Shown here: positions 11,947 to 25,667 of the stretch, piece by piece
How the letters are laid out: every line of letters starts with the position of its first letter
Numbering within the stretch: position 1 is the stretch's first letter
Assembly (NCBI GenBank): GCA_051294375.1
Contig: CM119264.1
Coordinates: 10,453,832 to 10,517,831, forward strand
Direction of reading: 5' to 3'
Length of the DNA: 64,000 nucleotides
Origin: Paraspadella gotoi
Taxonomy: Eukaryota > Chaetognatha
Position numbers and translations under genes: made by a program
Notes under the pieces: model-generated
The model's database searches: none
Seen by the model: only the letters and a program-made list of their open reading frames with translations
Told to the model about the DNA's origin: nothing

Positions 11947-13267
11947 ATGCCTCGATCCATTTTTGTAACCCTTCGGTCTCTATGCGATGTATTTTCCTTA
12001 TCATCCGTGTTTTCTCTTTCCAGGCGGAGAATTTCCCCCCCTCCAATCCATCTCTCTTTGCCCGCTCCCTTCTTCCGTCCCGTTTTATTTATTTACATTC
12101 TTCGTGTTTTGTATTCACGTTTTTTTCGAATACAGATACCTATTTAAAGCTGCCGATGGAACAATTTTTTTTTAAATGAAAGACATAATAATGTTTAATT
12201 TTTAATCAGAATCAACAATGAGTTTATCATATTATTTATGGGGAGTCGGATTTATGGAAATTTTAATGCTAAATATATGTGCTTTTACGTTTTCCACCTT
12301 TTCCTAACTACAATATTCATATCTCGAAGAAGGTAAATGATATAGTTTTGTTTTAATGTATTTATGATTTCTATTTTTTAAATGAATGGAGAATTTTTAT
12401 ATTGGTTGTACCAATTTCATAAACGGAACTCAGAAACCTCATCTTGGTCGTCTTTGTCTTTTTGTTTTTTTCCCCGAATCCCCGATGACTAATTTCGGGG
12501 AATATTCCCTTTGATTTACTTTCGGTTCTTGGTCCCCGGTGGTTGGTTATTCCTTTTGTGCTTTTGATCACCGAAAAATGGAATATTATCACGGGGCCGC
12601 AAAAAATGGCCCTCGTCCGGCGCCTGGAAGCCTGATTCACGGCCACGCCCCCTCACGCCCCTTAGCGCCCCCTAGTTTTTTAATGAGGGGTGGAAGCGAG
12701 GGTGGNNNNNNNNNNNNNNNNNNNNNNNNNNNNNNNNNNNNNNNNNNNNNNNNNNNNNNNNNNNNNNNNNNNNNNNNNNNNNNNNNNNNNNNNNNNNNNN
12801 NNNNNNNNNNNNNNNNNNNNNNNNNNNNNNNNNNNNNNNNNNNNNNNNNNNNNNNNNNNNNNNNNNNNNNNNNNNNNNNNNNNAGAGAGAGAGAGAGAGA
12901 GAGAGAGAGATAGTGAAAGAAATTTTACGGGTGATGAATGGTCTCGTGGACGGGGACGGTCAGCAGTAAAAAGGAGAAGAGGAGGTCAAAACCCACTTGG
13001 ACGAGGGTAAGTTGAGATGAAATCGCATTCGGTCTTCCGCGATTCGACCCATAACGAGGGATGAAGAAGATTAGGGAGGCAGAAATCGTCTGCAATCGAG
13101 AGAAGAGGAAAGTTTGGGTCGATAACTCGGAGCAAAAGAATCGGAGAGTGGAATTGAAAGACTACAGTCTAGTTTACAATGACGCAAAAACCTGTGTTTA
13201 AATAAGTTTAATACTATTAAAGTGTTTAAAAGAGCTGATGTGGTTTCAATTGAGAACCAAATGTTCC

Positions 13268-13365
<98 letters not shown>

Positions 13366-15140
13366 GGATTTAAAAAACTCTCCCGACCAATTGAATGAAA
13401 AGGTCCGACGGTCGAACCGGAACGGGTCTTCTCGAACCGTCTTCTCGAACCGGAACGGGTCTTCTATTGGCGCCGAGTCCCCGAACGACCGTTAGCGCGT
13501 AAAAGACGCCTCGTCCTCATAATCGGAAAAGGTCTGGGGTTCGACCGCGTGAAATATGGCGAGGGCGTGGTCGTACGGCACGCCCACTTACGCTTTCGAG
13601 ACGATTGTAAAATAGGCGGTCAGTCGGAAGTTTTAGTTGCGAAGCGACGTCAAGATGTTCAATAACGTGATCGGCATTGATATGCGTCGTCGCTGAATTC
13701 TGAGTCATCGCTACGAACATAAAATGAAAATTCAATTTCTGATTCGTTTTTTTTTTAGCTCGCGTGCGAGCATCGCGTGCTCCATTGGTCCACGCCTTAC
13801 TCGCGCACACTCTGCGTTTCGCCAATCGCCTTCGCCTTCCGTATGCGAAGAGCGTATCGTCTTAATAACGACCATAAACAAACTCTCGAGGGCGAAACAA
13901 ATCTTTTCTCGTGGATCTTTTAAGAAATCGCGACCACAGATTCTTTTTTTTTTNNNNNNNNNNNNNNNNNNNNNNNNNNNNNNNNNNNNNNNNNNNNNNN
14001 NNNNNNNNNNNNNNNNNNNNNNNNNNNNNNNNNNNNNNNNNNNNNNNNNNNNNNNNNNNNNNNNNNNNNNNNNNNNNNNNNNNNNNNNNNNNNNNNNNNN
14101 NNNNNNNNNNNNNNNNNNNNNNNNNNNNNNNNNNNNNNNNNNNNNNNNNNNNNNNNNNNNNNNNNNNNNNNNNNNNNNNNNNNNNNNNNNNNNNNNNNNN
14201 NNNNNNNNNNNNNNNNNNNNNNNNNNNNNNNNNNNNNNNNNNNNNNNNNNACCGTAAAAAAAAAGGGAAAGGGGTTTATTTTACGGAGCCTTAATTAGGC
14301 GGAGATATTAACCGCGTTTTATATCGCCGAGGAAACGGGAGTAGGGAGGCTGTATTTCTTTCGCCTCGGTGGCGCTAATTACAGACTGGGACTCCCTCGT
14401 TAGAGGAGAAAATTAACTACCGTGTGGTTGAGGCGAAGAATGGAACTCGTGAAACAATTCAAACAGGTTTTTTTTTCCTCATTTAAGTGTTTTGATTTTT
14501 TTTTTCGTCGTCTGTAGTAGAAGGAAAAAAGTAAAAAGGAATCAGAGTAGTGAAAATGTCTACAATGTTTTTTTTTATTAGCACGATTAAACTAAATTAA
14601 ATACAACTACTAATTGCATATGCATATACTTTTATAAAAAATTTATTAGATTCAAGAAAGTCGATAGTTTTCTTTGCTGTAGCCGTGGTCAGCTGGATCG
14701 AATTCAATGAGCTGGAGCGATTTACCTTTTCCATATGAGAGAGAGCCATAAACCATGAACCATGAGATAGCCAAAGGCAAGTTTTATTCTCTGAAGCCAA
14801 GAGATTTCTGGTAAAATGTAAGAAAATGCTGGAGCTTAGAGGTTAGTGAGGCCGAAGCCTTGGGCCTTGTTTCCCTATGCGTTTTTTCGCGGAGGTAATT
14901 GGAAAATTGGGATTTTGGGATTTTCAAGGGAATCGTAAGATGGCACTATTTTTAATTTCGACAAATCTTTGTCTTTAAATGATCTACTTTATACAAGCCA
15001 GTACATGTACGATGTCAACTTTCGCTTCTTCCCTTTTTTTTTCAATTTAATTTAATTGTCTTCGCAAAGTTGATTCAAATCTCCTCTGATTCTTTTCTCG
15101 AGAATCAGCGGACCGTAGGTTGCGATATTTTGTAGTACAT
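10215..15140. other. gene-poor spacer with gaps and microsatellites
   Basis: No gene recognised. Contains pyrimidine-rich sequence (10400-11400), N gaps 11592-11743, 12706-12883 and 13954-14250, a (CT)n tract (about 11904-11944), a (GA)n tract after the second gap, and a long (AAT)n tract. A 36-bp segment at 12384-12421 recurs at 35577-35616. Confidence 0.55.
13269..13364 (+). repeat. (AAT)n trinucleotide microsatellite
   Basis: About 32 uninterrupted AAT units, the longest pure trinucleotide tract in the window. Confidence 0.97.
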
Positions 15141-15342
15141 GATCGTTTATAACAAATATCTGACATATGTGAAAGCTTCATGCGGGAATGTAAAAAAGGA
15201 GCAGATATGTCCAAAGAAGGGAAGAAAACGTTTCTTGCATCGAGAAAAGAAAGAAGAAGAAAGAAGAGCAAGCGAGAAAGGGGAGGGAGATGAGACGAGA
15301 GAGCAGAGCAGAGATGAGAGAAGAGACGAGAGAGAGAGACTG

Positions 15343-15380
<38 letters not shown>

Positions 15381-15820
15381 AACCTTCTTACCCCCACTTT
15401 TATGTGGGACTTCAAATTTTGGAGAAAATGATTTTTCACTCTTTCACCGGAAATAAAGTTCACTCGCTACTCGAAACTCTTTTTGGACTCTTCTCTGTTC
15501 TTGGTGTTTTATGCTACTATATTTTTTTCTATGCCTTTTTTTTCGTTTCTATTAACATATCTTTAAATTCATTTCTTCATCTCGTACAATTTTTTTACTT
15601 CATCTTTTTAACGATGGTTTTACTTTTTTTATTTCTTTTTTTTCTATGTCGCTATGACTGTTTCCTCTCACGTCCTCCATCTTCCTCTTTATTTCTTCCT
15701 CTGAATTCTACTTTCCTCCATTTTTCTCTTTTTCGCCAATGAGCTTATCTCTCTTTCGCTCGTGCCCGTTTTTTTTTCCTTCTTTCATATCCATTTTCCG
15801 TTCTACATTCAATTCTCTCA

Positions 15821-16140
15821 ATTACTCTCTCCATTCTTTTCTTTCTATTTTTCTCTCTCAACTTCTCTCTCCATTGCTTTCTTTCCATTTCTCTCTCTCA
15901 ACTTCTCTCTCCATTCCTTTCTCTTCATTTCTCGCTCTCAACTTCTCTCTCCATTGCTTTCTTTTCATTTCTCTCTTTCAACTCCTCTCTCTATTCCTTT
16001 CTTTCCATTTCTCTCTTTCAACTCCTCTCTCTATTCCTTTCTTTCCATTTCTCTCTTTCAACTTCTCTCTCCATTCCTTTCTTTCCATTTCTCTCTTTCA
16101 ACTTCTCTCTCCATTTCTTTCTCTTCATTTCACTCACTTC
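15821..16140 (+). repeat. 40-bp minisatellite, 8 units
   Basis: Eight direct units of exactly 40 bp. Each has the form ACTTCTCTCTCCATTCCTTT followed by CTTTCCATTTCTCTCTTTCA, with a few substitutions per unit and no length change. Because 40 is not a multiple of 3 the three forward frames cycle, giving long Ser/Leu/Phe-rich open frames that are not genes. Confidence 0.92.
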
Positions 16141-17015
16141 ATTCCTTTATCTGCATTCCTTTCTTTCCATTCCTTTTTTGCCTCACTTTCCATTCATCAT
16201 TGCTCATTACTCTCTATCTATTTCTCTCTCTTTCTCTCTCTCTCTTCATCTCCTTCTCTCCATCCCTCTTTCTCCATTTTTTTCTTTTTCCATCCCTTTC
16301 TCTCAATCCTTTTCTTTCTCGCTCCTTGTCTTTCAGTTTTACTCGTCTTGGGTCATCATCATCCGTGTCTTCGCATATTTCATTTTTTTTCTCTTCCAGC
16401 TCCTTCTTCCTTTCCGTCTTTTCTTTTAATCACTGTTGATGTTGTTGTCAGTCTATTTTGTTCTCTGTCTTTCGATTTGTCTTTTAGTTACATTCAAAAC
16501 CTTGGATTACACGTAGTTAAAATACGTTAAAACGCTTAAATTAGCGTCTCGTATGTAGTAAGTCTTTCGGAATTTAACCGTATCTGAATATTTCACTCGG
16601 TTTGTAATTTTCCATTGTTCAGGCGTCGGAATCTAGAACGCTTATATTTTTTTCGGTGTGTTCGTGCATAAAATTGTGCGTACGTGTGGCCTTGAGAGTA
16701 GAATCGTTGACGTCAGCGAGTGAACGAGGTCAAACTTGAAAGGCGAAAACAACGCAACGTGGAAGTTGAGAGGGATTTTTATGGTAGAGGAGAAAGGGTT
16801 ATTGTTGTTGTTGTGGTTGTTGTCTTCGCTCGTTTGCCATGAACAAAACAGAGAAGTTTTTAGGTACAAAACAATGAAGAGATTCGAGAGAGACGAGAAA
16901 AGATCTACGTAAGACTGAACGGTAGACTGTTTTCAAATCACCGGTCTAGTGGGAGACCCGAATCAGAATAACGCCAGCAATAGTCATATAAATGGTCCGT
17001 TTGAAGAAAAGTCTA

Positions 17016-17060
<45 letters not shown>

Positions 17061-17810
17061 CTCAGCCTCAGGATCTGTTTCACCTTCAAATTCAGTGACA
17101 AAGCGCTCAGTTGTTTAGCTTTTCTATGTATAATAATTTTTCAGTTGCTATCCTTGTATCATTATATCATTGTAAGATTAATATCGTTTCTCGTCTTTCA
17201 AAAATTTTTCTCTAAACTTCTCTTTTATTAATTATCCTGTCATCATTTTATTTAAGCTTTTATAAAAATACTATTATTTTTATTTCAGGGTCGAAGTATT
17301 TACATTATTTTTTTGATATTTTTCGCGTATTCCCCTCCTCCATTGCCCTCCCGCGTGTTTTAGACGGTCAGATAGTACCTTTTTCCGTAAAAAAAAATTA
17401 GATTTTCGAATTTTACTTCATTTAATGTAATGTCGTTATGCCGACCGGGGTTAAAATTGAAGCCTCCCTTCGATGTGAAGTACAGAAATTTAAAATGTTT
17501 TGATTTCGGTTGAAAGAGAAATGAACAAAATCATGACATCGACTCTGGACAAAATCTCTCAAAAGAAAAATGAAGAGGAAAGAGAGAAGAGGAAAAGTGG
17601 AGGGCGGAGAAGGGAGAGGGCAATGGCGGTCGAAGACGGAGGAAAGAAAAAAAATGAGTGAAAAGAAATGAAGGAGAATAACGAAGAGAGACAGAGAGAG
17701 ACAGAGAGGAGAGTAAAGGAATGATCGTCATTGCCTGAGTCCCTCACGGTCAACTGAGTTGTTGAGTAAAATCGATTAGCATATATCTCGATGTTAAGAC
17801 TAAGAGAGAA
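16141..17810. other. spacer with CT-rich sequence
   Basis: Continuation of CT-rich sequence to about 16340, then unique AT-rich DNA, a (CT)n tract at about 17024-17056 and one isolated end of the TIR element described at 62225 (near 17440). No gene recognised. Confidence 0.5.
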
Positions 17811-18127
17811 CAAGAACGGTGATTCCAATGTGTTGTGACTTTATTTTCACGTCTATTTCCCTTTGATCACATTCTATGACATGACATGACATGACACGAC
17901 TTTCTTAGCCCTTATGACATGCACTGCATCGAAATTCTGTATTTTATTCCTTATAGTTTTATGATTTCCTGAAGGCGGCGCTTGCAGTCCCTTAGATTTG
18001 AGGTTTTTTTCCTGTCTTAAGAAATGAGCCATTATATGAATTTTTAACGTAAGTGGGACAGACCGACAGACAGACAAACCGACCGAGAGACAGACAGAAA
18101 GACCGACAGACCGACCGAAAAGTGACC
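17811..18127 (-). repeat. dispersed repeat family R1, copy A (inverted)
   Basis: Reverse complement matches 19987-20330 over the full length and part of 41556-41730. Shared landmarks in order: a GGTCGGTCTGTC-like run, TCAGGAAAT, ACTATAAGGAATAAAA, GTGCATGTCATAA, GGGCTAAGAAAG, repeated ATGTC, and GGAATCAC.GTTCTTG at the end. Confidence 0.85.
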
Positions 18128-18208
18128 TAAAGTGTTACTGCGCGAGTACCCGCGGGGCAAATAAAGAGGAAAGCGTGAAGAAGGCAGAAAAAGGGGAGGG
18201 ATGAAGTA

Positions 18209-18600
18209 AGCAGGGACGAAAGGGCAGGTTACAGGGGAAAGGGAAAGGAAGGGTTGACAAAGACAGTAGGGACGAAAGGACAGGTTACAGGGAAGGGAAA
18301 GGGTTGACAAAGAAAGCAGGGACGAAAGGACAGGTTACAGGAGAAGGGAAAGGGTTGACAAGAAAGCGGGGACGAAAGGACAAGGTTATACAGGGAAAAA
18401 GGGAAAGGGTTGACAAAGAAAGCGGGACGAAAGGACAGGTTACAGGGAAAGGGAAAGGGTTGACAAAGAAAGCGGGAGGACGAAGGAGAGACAGAAGGAG
18501 GACAGTTACAGGGAGAAAGGAAAGGGTTGACAAAGAAGCGGGGACGAAGGAAGGTTAGCAGGGGAAGGGAAAGGGTGACAAAGAAAGCGGGACAGTGAAG
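18209..18600 (+). repeat. about 50-bp minisatellite, 7-8 units
   Basis: Units start GGGACGAAAGGACAGGTTAC, continue through AGGGAAAGGGAAAGGGTTGA and end CAAAGAAAGC. Lengths vary from about 48 to 63 bp because of small insertions. Units near the right end are the most degenerate. Confidence 0.9.
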
Positions 18601-19619
18601 AGAAGGAGTAAGGACAGGTGAGGTGGAAACGATGGCGATTCAAGGCGGTGACTCAGGTTTTTTCTCTGAAAAGAAAATGTCCAAGAGGTGAGACGGAGAG
18701 AGAGAGAGAGAAGGAGAGAGAGGATGAGAGAGAGAGAGAGAAGGAAGAGAGAAAGAGAGAGAGGGAGAGAGAGAGGAAAGAGAGGAGAAGAGGAGAAACC
18801 TTGAGCGTCAGCGAGCTAAAAAAAAAAAAGAAAGCATTGATTGACTGCGCAACTTTTAAAAGAGAGACCGGAGGTAAGCTTCCGGTCTTTTTGCCCTCCG
18901 AATTGAGGTCAGGGGTCAAAGGTCAAAAGTAAAAAACGGCGAAAAGACGGTCCGCTTATCCCGCGGAACGTTTGAAAGCAGTTGGGTTCGTGGATTCGAA
19001 GGTCGATGGCCGACAAAAAATTAAAGAAGAAAGGAAAAAAAGGAAAAAAAAGGGGAAAAAATAGCACTAAAAGAGGAATGAAAGGAAGAATCAAAAAAGA
19101 AAAAGATAAAAAAAAGTTGAAAAATAAAAAATGTAATGTAAAAAAATCAAGTCCGAAAGGCGATAAAATTAACCGCCCGTTTCGGACAAAATTTGTTTTT
19201 TCTCTTCTCAAGTCTCTCCCAGTTTTTTTTTTCAGCCTTACCTCAGCTTACCTTCCGCTCATTGAATTTTCTTTTTTTTTCGCTCTAACGAAAAGTCGTG
19301 AGTCACCAGTTTAAAGAAGATGGCGGAAAAGACCGGCGAGAGGTCGAGTGGCAAGGAAGGTGGCAGAGAGAGTTAGATAGGAGGAGACTGGGAGACTGGC
19401 AAAGGGAGACCGGCATCGGAGAGCGTGTGGCGCGAGCGGCGAAAGTATTGCCGAACGGCGAACCGCGGCTTGATTTTGACTCCGGAGCCAAAGAAGTGAA
19501 GGATATTCAATTAGCAGTAAAGTCATGGGAAGAATTCAAATGGAGGTTCCGTTGGCTCGGAGGAGACCTAAATCAAGATCGAAGAATCTCCCGAGCTTTT
19601 CTCTTCCTATCTCTCTCTC

Positions 19620-19666
<47 letters not shown>

Positions 19667-19688
19667 TCTCTTCTCTTTTCTGCTCTCT

Positions 19689-19727
<39 letters not shown>

Positions 19728-19986
19728 TATTTTTTTCTTTCCTTCACTTTTCTTTTTCGCTTCCCCCCTCTTTTCCTCATTCGTTCATTTCGACTCTTTC
19801 TTTTTTTTCATTTTCTTTCTTTTCTCTTTCGTTTTTCTCCTCCATTTTTCTCCTCATTCGTTTCTTATTTATTTCCATTTCTTTCTTCTACGATTATGTT
19901 CATTACTTTAACCTTGGATGCAGTTTTTCCCTCGTTTGTCTCTTCGTTTTTCCATTTTTAGTTGCGCCACGAGTACTCGCAAAGTT
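18601..19986. other. purine- and pyrimidine-rich spacer
   Basis: GA-rich (18688-18800), A-rich (19010-19150) and CT-rich (19600-19740) sequence between the two inverted R1 repeat copies. Open frames are low-complexity; no gene recognised. Confidence 0.5.
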
Positions 19987-20330
19987 AGTCACTTTTCGGT
20001 CGGTTTGTCTGTTGGTCGGTCTGTCGGTCCTTCGGTCTGTCCCAATTATATTAAAAAATTATATAATTCGCTTATAGTTGCTTGCTCATTTATCAAGACA
20101 GGAAAACAACTAACATCTAAGTTACTGCTAGCGCCGACTTCAGGAAATCCTAAAACTATAAGGAATAAAAGACGATTTTCAATGAAGTGCATGTCATAAA
20201 TACAAGGGCTAAGAAAGTTTTCTAGTCATATCATGTCATGTCTTATCATATCATATAATCAAAAGAAAAATACATGTGAAAATATAGTCACTGCGGCGCA
20301 ACACATTGGAATCACAGTTCTTGTTTTTTA
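19987..20330 (+). repeat. dispersed repeat family R1, copy B
   Basis: Fullest copy of the family, in opposite orientation to copy A, about 1.9 kb away. Begins AGTCACTTTTCGGTCGG and ends GGAATCACAGTTCTTG. Confidence 0.85.
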
Positions 20331-20469
20331 AATTTATTTACATTTATTATTTCTTTTTTTCCGCGTTCTTCGAAGCCTCGTTTCCCGCTGACGAATTTCA
20401 AGAGACGGCCATTTTCTGGGATGAGCGAGAGTACGCTGTTGAAAAATCGATGGTCTTCTCTCTCTCTCT

Positions 20470-20535
<66 letters not shown>

Positions 20536-23500
20536 TCTCTCTAATCCTATCTATCTATTCTCTCTGCCATCCTTCTTTCCCTTCCTCCTCCTTCTCTTCT
20601 TCTTGTTATTGAGATCGATTCTAATCATCCTCATGTTTCCCCCGCAGCGAGGCGCCTCCGACCGAAGAGACAAATGAACAACAGAGAAACAGAACATCAT
20701 GACGAAGTAATGGAAATAAATGAGGAAGCGGAATGATTTTCAACCGATCGTCCGCCCTTCGCCTCTGCCGATTCTGCCGGCTCTGCCGACATCGCCAGTT
20801 CGCCGCCACGCCCAACTATTTCAAATCCGCTCCATGGTTTCGCTTCGATCCTTTTCTTCTTACTGGATCGTACTTTGCTTTCTTCGTCTTTCTCCTCTCT
20901 TTGTTGTCTTTTATTTCCTTTCTTCTCTTTCATCTATTCACCCAAAGCCCCTTCATATTTCTCTCTTCATCCCACTCCGATTCGTTGCCATCATCTCTAC
21001 CTCCTTTCCCTGTTCTTCATCTCATCTTTCATTCTTTTTACCCAACACTTTGTCCGCTTTCTCCTTTCCTCGTTTCCCATCTCCCTAATCCCACCTCCTT
21101 TCCTCCAATTCTTTTTTTCTTTTCCTCGTTTCCCACTTCCCCCACTTTACCCTCATCCCACCTCCTTTCCTCCAATTCCTTTCTTCTTCCGCTTCGTCGC
21201 CATTTTTATTTCTCGGCGTATCTTTCTTTCCGAGTCCCTATTTTCTCGCGCATTTGTTTTCCTTTTTTCTTTCCTTCTTTTATTTTTTCCGTTTTTTTTT
21301 GTTTGTTTGTTTATGAATCTCTTTATTTCTGTCTTTCGAACTTGTACAACAACAACCTTGGCATTCAGAAATAGGAATTGTGGCAGGAGAAAAAAAAAAT
21401 TAAAAAGTTAGTAAATAGTTTTCTTGAGCATTAAGCAATGGGGGCAAGCACGGTCTGTTTAAAGTTGCAATAAGTGAGTGGTAAACGTTTGCCAAACGGT
21501 GAATGATTTTTTTAAAAATGGTTGACTATAGGAATGATTGAAACTGAAGAAATAGAAGAGAAAATAAAAGGAAGGAAACTAAAAAAAGGTGAGCAATGAA
21601 ATGGAAAGGACAGATGAGCGGAGGCACCAATGAAATCAAACGTAATTTTTCTTCTTTTATTTTCCTTGTGATTTCTGACGTGATTTTTCTACTCGCGTTT
21701 TATAAACGTATTGTATCCCTTCCCTTTCTTTTTTTCTTCGCTTCGTACTTTTCGGTTTCATTCTCACTTCAGAGGCCACGTTAACGGGACAAACATTTAT
21801 CATTGCACAGTTACCTTCTGCTTCAACATATTATTTTTTTTTAAATTTATACCCTTTGATAAGGAGCTTTCTCCGTTGTTACTTTTCTCTAAATCTTTTT
21901 CGGAGGCACATCAGTCAGTCCGAAAGCAGATATCATTTAATAAGTCGTGCATCTCTGTGTCAATCAAAATGCGATAAAAATCCTCATTTGCCATCTACAT
22001 ACATCGCTAACCTCTTTTCACGTTTATTTCTAATATACTCGCCGTCCTAGTATACATTTTCCTCTTAATGATTCGGCGTATTACTCTTAATAAAGAGAAT
22101 CAACATTCACCCGGCGAATTCTTAACGATCAAATGAATGAGTCGAATTTAGTTTCTTTCCCTTCCTCCTCTCTCTTTTCTCCGCTTGAAAAAAGAACTAA
22201 ATTTGAAAAAACAATTATCTAAATCTGGAGAGAAAAAAAAGTGAGGGCCTAAGTTTTCGTTGAGTAGAACAGACCTGGGGCGGCGGAGGGGAGGTCGGGG
22301 GGGGCGAAGGAAAGAGGACAGATGAGAAAGGGAGGAATGGAGATTAAGAGGGGGAGTGTTGTCAGAGAAGAAGGATATGCAAAAAAAAGGAAAGTGAAGA
22401 AAATACATTCGGAAGAAAGAGGGTGTAACACTATAAAGAGAGGATGGCATAAGCCAACGAAAAAAAAGGCCCGGAGTAGGAAGAGCCAAGAGAGAAAAAA
22501 AACTAAAAAAAAAAAAAAAACACCAAACCAAAAATTCTCGTAAAAAAGTGAGAACATCTTTGGGGTTGAAACCCGTCGTCAGACGTCTTCGTCGTCGTCT
22601 TCGGCGTCGTTGTCGTCGTCGTCGTCGTCGCGGTTTTGTAGTGAAAATGCGCGCGTTGAGACCAAATTTGAAAAGAGACACATTTTTTTTAACTTTACTC
22701 CTTCGCGCAATCTGGACGATATTTGGACCAAGAAGAGGACGACGACGACGAAGACGACGACGAAGACGACGACGACGATTTAAAAACATGGAACGAGTTT
22801 GTAGTAAATCGGTTTGCAATTCAGATTTGCTATCATCGCGGTTGGCACTACGTTTGATATTGTCAAGAAAAAAGGAGAAAAGGAAAAACTAGAAACGCAG
22901 CAGAAGTAGGTATTTGTTTAATAATGTAAAGGAAAAGGAAAAAGAGAATAGGATATATAGCTAAAGATGAAAAAGAAGTACAACATAAAGATAAACGAAA
23001 AAAAAAAGAAAGAAAAAGGAGGAAGAGGAAGAGGAAGAGGCTCACAAAACGAAAACGAAAATTGATGACGCAGAAAAGAGTCAAAGTTACTGACGACGTA
23101 AAAATTGAAAGACATGACACAAAGAATAATTCCGTGGCGAAAATGATCATCGACGATGATTACAGATGATCACAGATGAGTATAGATGACCGTTAGACAA
23201 TGATCAAAGAGACAGATTAACGATAACGATAATGACGATGTTTACGATGATGTTGATGATAATTCTTCGATTCCTTTTCTTTTAATCCGCATATATTCAT
23301 CATCATCATCATAATCTTCGTTATGAGTGTCTCAACGATACTGACGATAATGTAGTAATATCATCGCGGGCGAAGTTTTAAAGCTAAAAAAAATCATCTG
23401 TCATTAAATAGAAAGATGAGTCCGAAGATCTACTTGGGAAGAGAGATTACCATAATCCTGGCGACAAGAGACAACGACGACGAAGACGACGACGACGACG

Positions 23501-24733
23501 AAGACGACGACGACGACGATGACTACGACAACCACGAAAACTAGTCGACGTCCAGAAATTTTAGGCGGTGGTTTTTATGAAAATTGATTTACCGCCGGTC
23601 CATTTGAAACCCGCCGCTATAAAAAATTTACATTTTGAAAAAATATATAAAGACAAGACGTACTAATTTTATATTTATAAATATCTTGATAGTTGAGCGA
23701 AAAAAGATAGGGAGCAAATTCGAGCTTTTCAATCGGAAATAAAAGGAAATTCGTTACCTGGAATTGATGGCTCTGTTAAACAATCATAATCTCACTAATT
23801 AGTGCTTATATGGGCATCATAAGAAAGCCCGTTAAAAATTGATTAAGGAATATCGATTATAATTTCTTAAAAGTAATATACTTTGCCACTGACTATTGTT
23901 ACTGACTAAGATAGTAATAAATCTATATCTTATAACTTTGACTTGGCCTTAAAAAAATTTTTTTTCTTTAATGATTCCAAAGTTATAACTTAAGACTTTC
24001 CAGTTTAGGAAAACCGCCTTTGCAGAAACTCTTGTTGCAGGAGTGAACATGATGACGACGACGAAGACGACGACGACGAAGACGACGACGAAGACGACGA
24101 CGACGACGACGTCTAAGACCTCAAGGACGACGACGATGCCGACGAATTCCACGGCGATGATTTCAGAAATGAAGACGGAAAAAAATGATGGAAAAAAGTT
24201 TTATTCTCGAAAAGAAATAAAAGTGAGAAGATGTCGAGAGTCGCTTTTCATTTCAAAGAGAGAAGAACTTCATCAAAAAAGTCGCGAGATGACGTTTATT
24301 CACGACGATTTTCTCTCTTTTTTTTTCTTTCTTTCTTTCTTTCTTTCTTTCGTTCTTTCTTTCTTTCTTTCTTTCTTTTTATTTCTTTTTTTATTTTTTT
24401 TCTTTCTATCTATCTTTCTTTCCTTCTTTCTTTCTATCATTCTTTTTTGTTTTTATATTTTTATTCAACAAACTTTGCTTTTTATACTCATTTATTCTTT
24501 CTTTTTCAATTTTTTCTAAGTTCTTTCCTTCTTTCTTTCTATCATTCCTCGCTCACTTCGCTCTCCCCCTTTTCTCTTTCAACGCAGTTTTTAATAAAAA
24601 AAGACGAGGGATTTTTTTATGAGGTTGTAAGCGACTAAAGATGACATTTGGCCGCGAAAAAAACTCAATATCACGTAAAAACCGGGAAAAGTCGGCAACG
24701 GAAAGCTTAACATAAATGTGCGAGAGAAGAGAG

Positions 24734-24807
<74 letters not shown>

Positions 24808-25457
24808 AGAGAGGAGAGAGAGAGAGAGAAGAGAAGAGAGAGGTGGGGGGAGGGGGAGAGAGCGTAGTATATTACCGACAGGTCCGAAAAAGAACACGAG
24901 CAGATTACGAAGAAAGCGAGAGACGTAGACCCGCAGACAGAGAGAGAGACGATGAAACCAAGGGACGTAAATAGCTTCGAGTCGAGGTGGCGGAAGAAAC
25001 TTAATAGAGATTTTAAAGGAGGAGACCGAAGAGAGAAATGGGAAAAGGGAGGTAAGAGGAGGAGTAGGAGAGGAGGTTAGGAGAAGAGGAAGAGGAAATG
25101 CTCAAAGGAAAGCCGAAAAAATGGAATGACGAGGAAAAGGAGTAGAAAGTGGAAAATGATTATATATGAGAGACGGAGCAGGGAAGTGAGGACAAGGGAG
25201 GGGGAGCAGAGGGAGGGAAGGAGAAATTGAGAAAGGAGAAGGAAAAAAAGGAGACGGAAGGAGGAAAGTAGAAGGGAAAATGTGGAAGAGGTCGTGAGAG
25301 ATGGAGTCGAAGATGAGAGGAGAAAATTCGTGGGGGGAAACGAGAGTCGCTGGAGGAAAGTATAGAGAGACGAGTCTTGATGCAAATGACGTTGATGACA
25401 TTGGAGGTTGCGATAGAGTTAGAGAGGAGAGGGAGAGAGAGAGAGAGAGAGAGAGTG

Positions 25458-25489
<32 letters not shown>

Positions 25490-25635
25490 AGGGAGAGGCG
25501 CGACAATGAGAGAACCTTGAGCTTGAGCGAAGATTTTATGTAAATAGAAATGCTATAACGACGCTTTGGAGAGAACGTCTTCGAGCGCAGGAAGCAGTTT
25601 CGACGCGTTTGCTCGACGTGGCCTCCCGACAGTCA

Positions 25636-25667
25636 GTCACGTGACCGACGATAAATTAGTCACGTGA
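25636..25667 (+). promoter_or_regulatory. paired GTCACGTGA E-boxes
   Basis: GTCACGTGAC at 25636-25645 and GTCACGTGA at 25659-25667, 23 bp apart start to start. The first matches the ten-base palindrome known in vertebrates as the CLEAR (TFEB/MITF-type bHLH-Zip) site. No gene start could be assigned close by, so function is unproven. Confidence 0.35.

Noticed and set aside
13517-13825. Minus-strand 102-residue open frame with balanced composition
   Set aside because: No family recognised, no flanking exon found and it runs into an A-rich lysine stretch.
15739-16530. Long Ser/Phe/Leu-rich open frames
   Set aside because: All three frames are open because a 40-bp pyrimidine minisatellite has no stop codons; there is no domain or codon signature.
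22148-22892. Arg-rich open frames on both strands
   Set aside because: They come from GTC/GAC triplets read in different frames; strand symmetry shows composition, not coding.
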